Positions 1-5,724 of a DNA stretch of 6,312 bases are shown piece by piece (the first letter of the stretch is position 1; each line of letters opens with the position of its first letter). Location: NCBI GenBank assembly GCA_020722685.1, contig DYKH01000261.1, positions 1 through 6,312 of the forward strand, in the 5' to 3' direction. The position numbers and the translations under genes are program-made. This DNA is from Caldithrix sp. (lineage in GTDB: Bacteria > KSB1 > UBA2214 > DYKH01). The notes below the pieces were generated by a model. That model was not told where the DNA came from. It made no database searches and saw only the letters and a program-made list of their open reading frames with translations.

Positions 1-75
1 CATTGTAGCGAAGGGGAAGTAGAGGGAAGAATGGGCGAGGGGCTGGAGAGAATCCAATCCCTCGCTGCCAGATAA
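1..75 (+). CDS. Possible 3' end of an upstream gene (partial)
   Basis: Only one of the three forward frames stays open from the window edge. It reads 24 codons, ending ...GEGLERIQSLAAR, to a TAA at 73-75. The other two forward frames hit a stop within about 21 bases. The stretch is purine-rich and could equally be non-coding. No family is recognisable from so short a tail. If real, the gene ends 53 bp before the endonuclease start. Confidence 0.25.
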   Translation, partial: HCSEGEVEGRMGEGLERIQSLAAR

Positions 76-83
76 GTATCACA

Positions 84-106
84 CAATGACCATTGAACCC
101 ACAATG
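84..106. promoter_or_regulatory. CAATG inverted/direct repeat upstream of the endonuclease gene
   Basis: CAATG (84-88) and CATTG (91-95) form a perfect inverted repeat with a 2-bp spacer. A third CAATG follows at 102-106, and CACAATG occurs as a direct repeat at 82-88 and 100-106. The cluster lies 23-45 bp upstream of the GTG start, where an operator for restriction gene control would sit. I see no convincing -35/-10 pair here, so the regulatory role is inference. Confidence 0.25.
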
Positions 107-128
107 CAACAGAAGGAGATATTGATCC

Positions 129-1001
129 GTGGAAACTGACTATAGAGAATTGTTTGAGCAACTCACCAGCCGATACAGCGGCGCTGATCCCCAAGCTCTC
201 CTCCAGGTACTATGTCCGACGTTGATTCCTATTCAGCGCCTTGACAAAACGGTATTCAAAGTACCTGGTGAAAACCACTTCAGAGCTTCGTTTTGGATCG
301 CTATTGATGACTCCAACGAGGAACTCATTATTCGAGGTAGAACCGGAAAGTTTGTACCAAGAGATTACGCCGGCGGTGGTGTATGGCGCGAAATTGCCAA
401 AGGCCGGATTATTGAGGTTGATCATGCAAACGGAACAGCCGCCGGCGAAGTTTACGTCGGCGGAACGAGAAAAGAGTTGGCCGAGGCTCTTGAACAACTG
501 ACGGAAGGCGACTACCTTGAGATTGACCAGTATAGCGCGGCCGCTAAAGTGTTGAGCGGTTTGGTTGAGTATTCATTTGCCCACCTTGCAAAACAAAGTG
601 GATACAAAGTCACACGTATGCCTGAAGATATGGCGAGACATCTTGGAGTTTACTATCACTACGACTTCGAACTTGAGCGCAATGGTGTTACGAAAAGAGT
701 CGAAGTCAAGTCTCTCTGGGGTACCAACACCAGGTACGCCCGTCTGATACACAGTAAGACCACAGAATATCCAACAAGCAGTTGCAAATTCGAGACACAA
801 GACATCTTCGCGGTGAATCTTTTCCTACGCACCGGCGACATCCGAGATTTTGCCTTTGCGCGTTCAGTGCCAATTGGGATCAAGCCCTACGGATTGCCGC
901 CCGCATCGAACTACCCGGAACACGTGAATCAGAATCCTTCTTGTGAGATAGGCGACGGTACCTGGTTTGGCTCGCTGGACGAGGTCTGGGACCTGGATTG
1001 A
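129..1001 (+). CDS. PD-(D/E)XK-type restriction endonuclease (290 aa)
   Basis: This is the likely DNA-cleaving partner of the convergent methyltransferase. The GTG start at 129 is chosen because AAGGAG (113-118) sits 10 nt upstream. The C-terminal half carries the nuclease signature: Asp179 in YDFELE, then Glu192 and Lys194 in VEVKSLWG, matching the D-(x)n-(D/E)xK active site on paired beta strands. A helix at about 140-156 precedes it and a conserved-looking segment, FETQDIFAVNLFLRTGDI (221-238), follows. The N-terminal ~130 residues are not recognised and may contact DNA or hold the dimer interface. Its last 73 bp overlap the methyltransferase gene on the other strand. The pairing with an S-fused N6-MTase argues for a type II system with a separate R protein. 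The cut site cannot be read from sequence. An HNH or PLD nuclease is excluded by the absence of those motifs. Confidence 0.75.
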   Translation: METDYRELFEQLTSRYSGADPQALLQVLCPTLIPIQRLDKTVFKVPGENHFRASFWIAIDDSNEELIIRGRTGKFVPRDYAGGGVWREIAKGRIIEVDHANGTAAGEVYVGGTRKELAEALEQLTEGDYLEIDQYSAAAKVLSGLVEYSFAHLAKQSGYKVTRMPEDMARHLGVYYHYDFELERNGVTKRVEVKSLWGTNTRYARLIHSKTTEYPTSSCKFETQDIFAVNLFLRTGDIRDFAFARSVPIGIKPYGLPPASNYPEHVNQNPSCEIGDGTWFGSLDEVWDLD

Positions 1002-3262
1002 ACAGCATCTTCTACATCTGCGCCATTCCAACGTTGCGTCAGATCTGTAATAAATTCCGCAAACTCAGCGCGCATCGAGCGAACCTGTCTTTCCAAACTC
1101 AAGACTGATTCAGCTTGCCCGCCAAGTTCTTCAAGCGCTTCCCGCTTAATCGGCAATAAAACGTTGAGCAAACATTGTTCATCTATAGCCGGATACGCAA
1201 TACCTAAAGTGTTACGTAGCACTTGCATTGTCACAAAATCGGTTTTTAACAAGTAAGCTAACGTCAAAGGGTGAATTCCGCACGGGCGGAGTACCGCCAA
1301 ACCGGTTGAGCACACTGCATTATTATGTTCAGCGCGCACAACGCCTATAGTACGGCGTTCGGGCCGCACCGTAGAGACCAATACATCACCTGCCCGTACC
1401 AGTTTCCTAGCCCGGCTAGGCGCTCCCATACAGGGAACTGTCTTCGGCCAGATCATACAAGTCTCAGCATCAATATCTGAAATCTCGATATACTGAAAGG
1501 AACCGTTGCCCCATCTGCGCGGGTCCGTTTTTTCGTTGACCAATTCAGCTACGTCAGACACAAAAAGATCATCGTAAGCCGGATGATTGAGTTTTTGCTG
1601 TATTGCTACAGGCAAAGATACATGGTAATTCGCATCCCAACGCCCGGCCCGCTCAACGCCGCTGACTTGACGGCCATAGGCCGTTGCGCTCTCCAAATTA
1701 GAAGCAGCTTTTAGTATCTTTGGTAGATCGCCGTGTCCATTGCCGGTCTTGGTGCGCTGCGCATTCTTGGTACGCACGTCAAATCCTACATTTTGACATA
1801 CGGCAAAGAATGTGTTGCTACGTCTCGCAGTAGGCGTACTCAACTTGCGAACATGAAGGATTGAGGTTTTCGTATTCGTCCCAGCCGCACGAAATGTGAC
1901 TTCTGGCAAAGAAATGACACTGCGTATATCAATACTGTCCTGAATATGCTCGCGGAGATGTTGATAAACACCTTTGTTCGTTAGAATACTGTCAGGAACA
2001 ATCGCCAGAAATTGTCCCCCAGGAGCCAACCAATCTAGATATCGCTCGAGAAACAATAGTTCCGAATCTATAGATGCCGCCGATTTTTCAGACCAAGTGT
2101 TAGCGATTTCATATTTCAGGAGATCATCCCCATAAAACTCGGCGCCGAAAGGCGGATTCGTCAATATCAATCTTACTTGTCCCTCCAGTGAGCGTGTAAG
2201 TTCGGAATCCGAACCAACACGCGCCAACGAATTGGCAAGATGAAGATGAGCGACAGGGAATCCAAACATAGCCATATTCGTAAGCGCCAATCTAATCATC
2301 CGCTCACTCTTGTCTATACCGGCAATAACGTGCGCCGCCATATTATCAAGCCATAAAGTCTGACCTTCAGTATCATTTCTCCTACCAACTTCAGCATAGA
2401 GTGTTCGCATAAACTCGGTCAGAAATGAGCCTACTCCACAAGAAGGGTCCAAAACCAATCCGAAGTTGATACACCGCGAAGGATCGCAAAGAATATCCAG
2501 CTCAGATGAAGACATATCCTGAATGGCGAGTCCTACCATAAAACGCACAACTTCACTCGGGGTTAGATATTGTCCCAATTCCTTCTCGTTGGCGAATGAA
2601 TCGGCCAGAAACTTGCCAAATACCTCGTTGAGAACATCTACTCCCCTGATGCTATCAATACCCTTCGATAAACTCGTCATCGTCAATCGCTCAAATGACT
2701 CCATAATCTCAATAGCCAGGACATTCTCCTGTTCCTTGAGATTCAGCGTAAAATCAGCCGACGTCATTTCGTGACCAAGCGACTTCGGGAGATACAAGTC
2801 AAAGGCTTTCCTTACAAAGTTAACCAAACATTGCGCTGCTTGTTCGATCCTGGCATCTTCACCCATCACAGTTTTTTTGGATATGCCGCCCGTCATCATT
2901 GTATGCGCAAAAAGCAACTTAGAGAGTTCATCCAACGCTTCATTCCGCGACGACAAACGCCCACGCCTATGCAACGCCTCGCGGAGTTCCTTCAAGGTTT
3001 GATCGAGAGCGTTTCTAATGTACGATTCATCTATCAAAAGTGGCATGGCATAAAATGCCTTCTGCTCAGCTACCTGGTTGGCAGAGCAGACCCTATTATG
3101 TATTTCCCTTAGTGTTCCTTCGACGAGAGGACGTGGATGACTTTCGCCATTCATCCAGCGACCGATCGTGGACAGAGAAACGCCTAGTTCTTGCGCTAGT
3201 AATTCACGGGAGTAGCCATAATGGTCAAGAATTTCTTGCAGGAGCAACTGTATAGGTTTCAT
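929..3262 (-). CDS. N6-adenine DNA methyltransferase with N-terminal HTH and C-terminal single target-recognition domain (777 aa)
   Basis: It methylates adenine in the recognition sequence and protects host DNA from the convergent endonuclease. Residues ~16-45 (SRELLAQELGVSLSTIGRW and following) form an XRE/Cro-like helix-turn-helix. Residues ~210-480 are an HsdM-type MTase core with GQYLTPSEVVRFMV (230-243), AdoMet motif I DPSCGVGSF (272-280) and catalytic NPPF (369-372). Residues ~565-735 resemble half of an HsdS: one target-recognition domain followed by a helical stretch. The tail 751-777 is Ser/Pro/Gln-rich. The frame stays open 85 codons further upstream. ATG 3262 is nonetheless preferred because the HTH starts there, AGAGGT (3266-3271) lies just ahead, and the promoter -10 (3302-3307) would leave an earlier start untranscribed. 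One TRD implies a half-site or asymmetric target, or dimerisation. It is not an intact type I system because no HsdR appears. Confidence 0.85.
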   Translation of the reverse strand: MKPIQLLLQEILDHYGYSRELLAQELGVSLSTIGRWMNGESHPRPLVEGTLREIHNRVCSANQVAEQKAFYAMPLLIDESYIRNALDQTLKELREALHRRGRLSSRNEALDELSKLLFAHTMMTGGISKKTVMGEDARIEQAAQCLVNFVRKAFDLYLPKSLGHEMTSADFTLNLKEQENVLAIEIMESFERLTMTSLSKGIDSIRGVDVLNEVFGKFLADSFANEKELGQYLTPSEVVRFMVGLAIQDMSSSELDILCDPSRCINFGLVLDPSCGVGSFLTEFMRTLYAEVGRRNDTEGQTLWLDNMAAHVIAGIDKSERMIRLALTNMAMFGFPVAHLHLANSLARVGSDSELTRSLEGQVRLILTNPPFGAEFYGDDLLKYEIANTWSEKSAASIDSELLFLERYLDWLAPGGQFLAIVPDSILTNKGVYQHLREHIQDSIDIRSVISLPEVTFRAAGTNTKTSILHVRKLSTPTARRSNTFFAVCQNVGFDVRTKNAQRTKTGNGHGDLPKILKAASNLESATAYGRQVSGVERAGRWDANYHVSLPVAIQQKLNHPAYDDLFVSDVAELVNEKTDPRRWGNGSFQYIEISDIDAETCMIWPKTVPCMGAPSRARKLVRAGDVLVSTVRPERRTIGVVRAEHNNAVCSTGLAVLRPCGIHPLTLAYLLKTDFVTMQVLRNTLGIAYPAIDEQCLLNVLLPIKREALEELGGQAESVLSLERQVRSMRAEFAEFITDLTQRWNGADVEDAVQSRSQTSSSEPNQVPSPISQEGF

Positions 3263-3300
3263 GCTACCTCTAATCCTTTCGCTTGTGATGAAACAATCAT

Positions 3301-3326
3301 CATTATACACAACGTGACATATAATG
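3301..3326. promoter_or_regulatory. 26-bp dyad overlapping the methyltransferase -10 (candidate operator)
   Basis: CATTATA (3301-3307) and TATAATG (3320-3326) are perfect inverted arms around a symmetric ACGT centre (3312-3315). The left arm, read on the minus strand, is the methyltransferase -10 hexamer, so a protein bound here would block transcription. The HTH of the methyltransferase is the natural candidate for autoregulation. That role is inferred, not shown. Confidence 0.45.
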
Positions 3327-3330
3327 CAAA
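3302..3330 (-). promoter_or_regulatory. Promoter of the methyltransferase gene
   Basis: On the minus strand a perfect TATAAT (3302-3307) is spaced 17 bp from TTTGCA (3325-3330), a weak -35 matching 4 of 6 consensus bases. Transcription would start near 3295, leaving a leader of about 33 nt to the ATG at 3262. Confidence 0.55.
3306..3321 (+). repeat. Left copy of near-identical 16/17-bp direct repeat flanking hepT-mntA
   Basis: TACACAACGTGACATA occurs here. The same sequence with one extra T, TACACAATCGTGACATA, recurs in the same orientation at 4245-4261, just after the mntA stop. This copy lies inside the methyltransferase operator dyad. Confidence 0.35.
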
Positions 3331-3447
3331 TGCACAACTTCTCACGACGTGTAAAAAAACAGACGCTTCCCGCATCGGCTTCAAGTACGCGCCCAACGAC
3401 ATTGACCGACAGGCATTTCGGTAACTTTTTACGCGAAAGAATACGAC

Positions 3448-3476
3448 TTGCCAGGAACCTTAGTTTGGGGTAACAT
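3448..3476 (+). promoter_or_regulatory. Promoter of hepT-mntA
   Basis: TTGCCA (3448-3453, 5 of 6 to consensus) and TAACAT (3471-3476, 4 of 6) are separated by 17 bp. The predicted start near 3483 lies a few bases ahead of the GGAGGT (3488-3493), which sits 7 nt before the hepT ATG. The rest of the 238-bp intergenic region (3263-3500) shows the methyltransferase promoter/dyad but no further gene. Confidence 0.5.
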
Positions 3477-3500
3477 CGTAGAAAGTCGGAGGTTATCACC

Positions 3501-3926
3501 ATGAACGCACAAGACATTCGCTGGATTCAACGGTTCAATCATTTCATAAACGCATTCACCCAAATAGAAGAAGCAGTAGAACTGGCGCAGCAACGTCCCC
3601 TTTCCAAACTCGAAGGGCAAGGATTGATTCAAGCCTTCGAGTATACCCATGAACTTGCCTGGAACACACTCAAAGACCTTCTCCAAAGTCGCGGAGTACG
3701 TAATCTGTATGGCTCAAAAGATGTGACACGCGAAGCCTTCAAGGTTGGATTGCTCCAAAACGGCCAAACGTGGATGGATATGATTCGGGATCGCAATCTG
3801 ACCTCTCATACCTACAACGAAGAAATAGCAAATGCTATCGTTTCGGCCATTCTGGATCGATATGTCACGGAATTCGTCGTTTTCCGGCAAACCATGGAAG
3901 ACCTCAAAGACCAGGAACAGGCATGA
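3501..3926 (+). CDS. hepT: HEPN-family toxin HepT (HI0074-like, 141 aa)
   Basis: This is a HEPN-domain RNase toxin of the HepT/MntA type VII toxin-antitoxin family, also annotated as nucleotidyltransferase substrate-binding protein (HI0074 type). It is predicted to be all helical. The diagnostic RX4HXY motif is intact: Arg98, His103, Tyr105 in RDRNLTSHTY. In characterised members the Arg and His are needed for RNA cleavage, and the Tyr is AMPylated by MntA, which switches the toxin off. FEYTHELAWNTLKDLL (46-61) is typical of the family. The length is normal. The ATG at 3501 follows GGAGGT with a 7-nt spacer. The stop overlaps the mntA start (ATGA), so the two are co-translated. The position beside a restriction-modification locus suggests a phage-defence or addiction role. 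The RNA target cannot be read from sequence. Confidence 0.88.
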   Translation: MNAQDIRWIQRFNHFINAFTQIEEAVELAQQRPLSKLEGQGLIQAFEYTHELAWNTLKDLLQSRGVRNLYGSKDVTREAFKVGLLQNGQTWMDMIRDRNLTSHTYNEEIANAIVSAILDRYVTEFVVFRQTMEDLKDQEQA

Positions 3927-4237
3927 AATTCGGGCTACCGGACTCCACCTTTGAAAAAATCTGCGGCGTCTTCGCCGATTACCCGCAGGTGGAAAAAGCC
4001 GTGCTGTACGGTTCGCGCGCCAAAGGTACCTACAAAAACGGCTCGGATATTGACCTGACGCTCCACGGCGGCGTGGAGTTAACGCGCAGCGTGCTGTACC
4101 GCATCCTGGACGACCTCGACGATCTGCTGCTACCCTATACCATTGACCTGTCCATTTTCAGCGACATCAGCGACACCGATGTGATTGACCATATCCAGCG
4201 CGTGGGCGTCACGTTTTACAAAAAAGCCTTGCCGTAA
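3923..4237 (+). CDS. mntA: MNT-domain nucleotidyltransferase antitoxin MntA (104 aa)
   Basis: This is a minimal DNA polymerase-beta-like nucleotidyltransferase that transfers AMP to the Tyr of HepT and neutralises it. The catalytic GSX10DXD motif is complete: Gly30-Ser31, then Asp42 and Asp44 in GSDIDL. A third acidic residue lies at Asp75 in PYTIDLSIF. The length is usual for the minimal family. The ATG at 3923 overlaps the hepT stop by four bases and has AGGA (3913-3916) 6 nt upstream. A longer reading in this frame starts at 3770 but only reads through hepT in another frame, so the short start is right. Composition is slightly more GC-rich than hepT. Both catalytic motifs of the pair are intact, so the module looks functional. 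Confidence 0.88.
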   Translation: MKFGLPDSTFEKICGVFADYPQVEKAVLYGSRAKGTYKNGSDIDLTLHGGVELTRSVLYRILDDLDDLLLPYTIDLSIFSDISDTDVIDHIQRVGVTFYKKALP

Positions 4238-4244
4238 CGCGGTT

Positions 4245-4261
4245 TACACAATCGTGACATA
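4245..4261 (+). repeat. Right copy of near-identical 16/17-bp direct repeat flanking hepT-mntA
   Basis: TACACAATCGTGACATA matches the copy at 3306-3321 apart from one inserted T. It begins 7 bp after the mntA stop. With the left copy it brackets the hepT promoter and both genes. Confidence 0.35.
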
Positions 4262-4273
4262 CTTTTGAACGGG

Positions 4274-4313
4274 GCAAGAGGCAGGAAGCAAGATTAGAAA
4301 TCCTGCATCTTGC
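4274..4313. repeat. Imperfect inverted repeat (13-bp stem, 14-nt loop)
   Basis: GCAAGAGGCAGGA (4274-4286) pairs with TCCTGCATCTTGC (4301-4313) with a single G/A mismatch, around a 14-nt loop. A competing stem, GCAAGAT (4288-4294) with ATCTTGC (4307-4313), is possible. No U-run follows, so it is not a classical intrinsic terminator for mntA. It may still end or attenuate transcription, or be a dispersed intergenic repeat. Confidence 0.5.
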
Positions 4314-4325
4314 ATCTTGCATCTT
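4304..4325 (+). repeat. Three tandem GCATCTT heptamers
   Basis: Three perfect GCATCTT units run at 4305-4311, 4312-4318 and 4319-4325, preceded by a T that makes the array readable as TGCATCT units. The array ends directly at the GGAGG (4326-4330) of the next gene. The first unit is also part of the upstream hairpin arm. It resembles the short tandemly repeated heptamers seen between genes in some bacteria; copy number may vary by slippage. Confidence 0.7.
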
Positions 4326-4334
4326 GGAGGCGTT

Positions 4335-5513
4335 ATGAAAATCACCGACGTTTCCCTCTTCAAAGTGCGCGGCGCGTACAGCGGGCCGTACTTTCCGCCG
4401 GGCGACCGGCAGGCGCAGATGATGGACATCTATCCGGAGTTCAACGCGCAGGCGATGTCCGGGCGGCGGCGCGACGAAGGGCCGGAGATCATCAGCGAAA
4501 TCTACGTCGAACTCCTCACCGACGAGGGCGTGACCGGGCTTTTCGGCCCCATCGAGGATTACCAGGCGTTCATCATCCACAAATTCCTGCGGCCTTTCCT
4601 CGTTGGGCGCGATCCGCTGGCGACGGAACTGCTCTACGACCAGATGATCCGCCTGCACCGGCATGGGCGCTCCGGGATGTTTATGACCGGCGTGAGCGTG
4701 GTCGATTGCGCGCTGTGGGACCTCAAGGGCAAAGCGTGGGGCCAGCCGGTCTACCGGCTGCTCGGCGGGCCGACGCGCAGCACGGTCCCGGCTTACGCGA
4801 GTATGCTCGGCTACAGCATCGAGCCGGAAGACGCCGCTAAAATCGCGCTGGAGTTTCGGGATCAGGGTTACGCCGCGCAAAAGTGGTTCTTCCGCTACGG
4901 TCCCGGCGACGGCGAGGCCGGCATGGCGAAGAACGTGGCGCTGGCCTACGCCCTGCGCGAGGCGCTGGGGCCGTACTATCCGCTGATGTTTGACGCTTAC
5001 ATGGGCTGGGACGCGCAATACGCAGCGCAGATGCTCCACCACCTCAACCTGCTCAACATCACCTGGGTCGAAGAACCACTGCCGCCGGAGCGCGTCGACA
5101 GCTTTCGGCGGCTCAAGGGCGCGGCGCGCGTCCCCCTGGCGACCGGCGAACACGTCTACACCCGCTGGCAGGTGAAGGAACTGCTGGTCAACAACGCCAT
5201 CGACTTCGTGCAGACTGATCCCGACTGGACGGGCGGCATCACCGAACTGGTCAAGATTTGCGCGCTGGCCTCCGCCTTCGACGCGCCCGTCGTGGCGCAC
5301 GGGCACTCGCTGCTGGCGGCGCTCCACGTCGCCGGGGCGCAGTCGCCCGCCGTCGTCCCCTACGTCGAATACCTCGTCCGCCACCAGGCGCGCAAGCAGT
5401 TCTTCCACAAGCCGCAGGTCGCGCCGGAGTACGGTCGCATCGCGCTGCCGGAACTGCCCGGGCTGGGGCTGGCGCTGAATGAGGCGAAGATCGAGGCGCG
5501 GGAGGCATTATGA
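4335..5513 (+). CDS. Enolase-superfamily protein, mandelate racemase / sugar-acid dehydratase type (392 aa)
   Basis: It probably dehydrates (or epimerises) an acid sugar in the cytoplasm by Mg2+-assisted proton abstraction. The N-terminal capping domain (about 1-125) is followed by the barrel. Metal ligands fit Asp220 (MFDAYMGW), Glu246 (WVEEPLPP) and Glu272 (ATGEHVYTR). A His-Asp general-base pair of the mandelate racemase subgroup fits Asp295 or Asp297 (QTDPDW) with His322 or His324 (VAHGHS). Lys183 (QKWFFRYGPG) sits where the second-strand base is expected. The KWFFRYGP segment recalls rhamnonate dehydratase-like enzymes, but the substrate is not decided. ATG 4335 is chosen because GGAGG (4326-4330) precedes it. 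A TTG at 4317, 6 codons upstream, lies in the heptamer array and is unlikely. The gene is much more GC-rich than the defence genes to its left. Its stop overlaps the next ATG. Confidence 0.85.
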   Translation: MKITDVSLFKVRGAYSGPYFPPGDRQAQMMDIYPEFNAQAMSGRRRDEGPEIISEIYVELLTDEGVTGLFGPIEDYQAFIIHKFLRPFLVGRDPLATELLYDQMIRLHRHGRSGMFMTGVSVVDCALWDLKGKAWGQPVYRLLGGPTRSTVPAYASMLGYSIEPEDAAKIALEFRDQGYAAQKWFFRYGPGDGEAGMAKNVALAYALREALGPYYPLMFDAYMGWDAQYAAQMLHHLNLLNITWVEEPLPPERVDSFRRLKGAARVPLATGEHVYTRWQVKELLVNNAIDFVQTDPDWTGGITELVKICALASAFDAPVVAHGHSLLAALHVAGAQSPAVVPYVEYLVRHQARKQFFHKPQVAPEYGRIALPELPGLGLALNEAKIEAREAL

Positions 5514-5653
5514 AACCGGCAGACGAGAGCGCCACGCAGACACCATTGACGGAAGTCAATTTCGATTTGGCGGAGTTGTTAGCTCAAGTGACCGAAGAAA
5601 ATCTCCATGACGAAATCGATACTGGGATAGTCACAGGACTAGAAATATGGTAA
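5510..5653 (+). CDS. 47-aa protein resembling the C-terminal tail of a MazE-type antitoxin (AbrB domain absent)
   Basis: The ATG at 5510 overlaps the stop of the dehydratase-like gene (ATGA) and is preceded by GGAGG (5501-5505). Residues 17-47, with LAELLAQVTEENLHDEIDTG and a final GLEIW, closely resemble the acidic C-terminal tail of MazE-type antitoxins, the part that wraps round MazF (pattern NLHxEIDxGxxxGxExW, from memory of the family). The usual N-terminal AbrB/SpoVT DNA-binding domain of about 45 residues is missing. Residues 1-16 are an unrelated polar lead. No MazF follows. It may be a decayed mazE, or a free-standing tail able to neutralise MazF proteins encoded elsewhere. The clean start, ribosome site and coupling favour expression. 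Family assignment is moderate. Confidence 0.55.
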   Translation: MKPADESATQTPLTEVNFDLAELLAQVTEENLHDEIDTGIVTGLEIW

Positions 5654-5724
5654 ACTAATGATAGTACAGGCAGCGGAAACGTATCATCAGATCTGTTACA
5701 AGGCCAAGAAGTGGAGGCCCGAAC

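Noticed and set aside
3263..3517. 85-codon upstream extension of the methyltransferase reading frame to 3517
   Set aside because: It crosses the -10 and dyad of the gene's own promoter and the hepT promoter and start. It carries no domain-like sequence, and the HTH begins right at ATG 3262 with an AGAGGT ahead of it.
3770..3922. 51-codon upstream extension of mntA
   Set aside because: It lies inside hepT in another frame and adds no nucleotidyltransferase sequence. ATG 3923 gives the normal family length and the ATGA overlap.
4274..4313. Intrinsic terminator after mntA
   Set aside because: The stem is strong, but the loop is long and no U-run follows; the sequence after it is the heptamer array and ribosome site.
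4209..5408. Long minus-strand open frame (399 codons)
   Set aside because: It is the mirror of a GC-rich gene with a clear enolase-superfamily product. Its translation is Arg/Val/Asp-rich and matches no family, and it reads through the hairpin and heptamer repeats.
5545..5560. Perfect inverted repeat ATTGAC-GGAA-GTCAAT
   Set aside because: It is short, falls within the 47-aa coding sequence and has no promoter elements at proper spacing. It is likely chance, though an operator for the next gene cannot be ruled out.
5654..5724. MazF toxin or other small gene after the MazE-like tail
   Set aside because: The 71 bases hold no start with a ribosome site and no MazF-like sequence. The next gene is AF2212-like.
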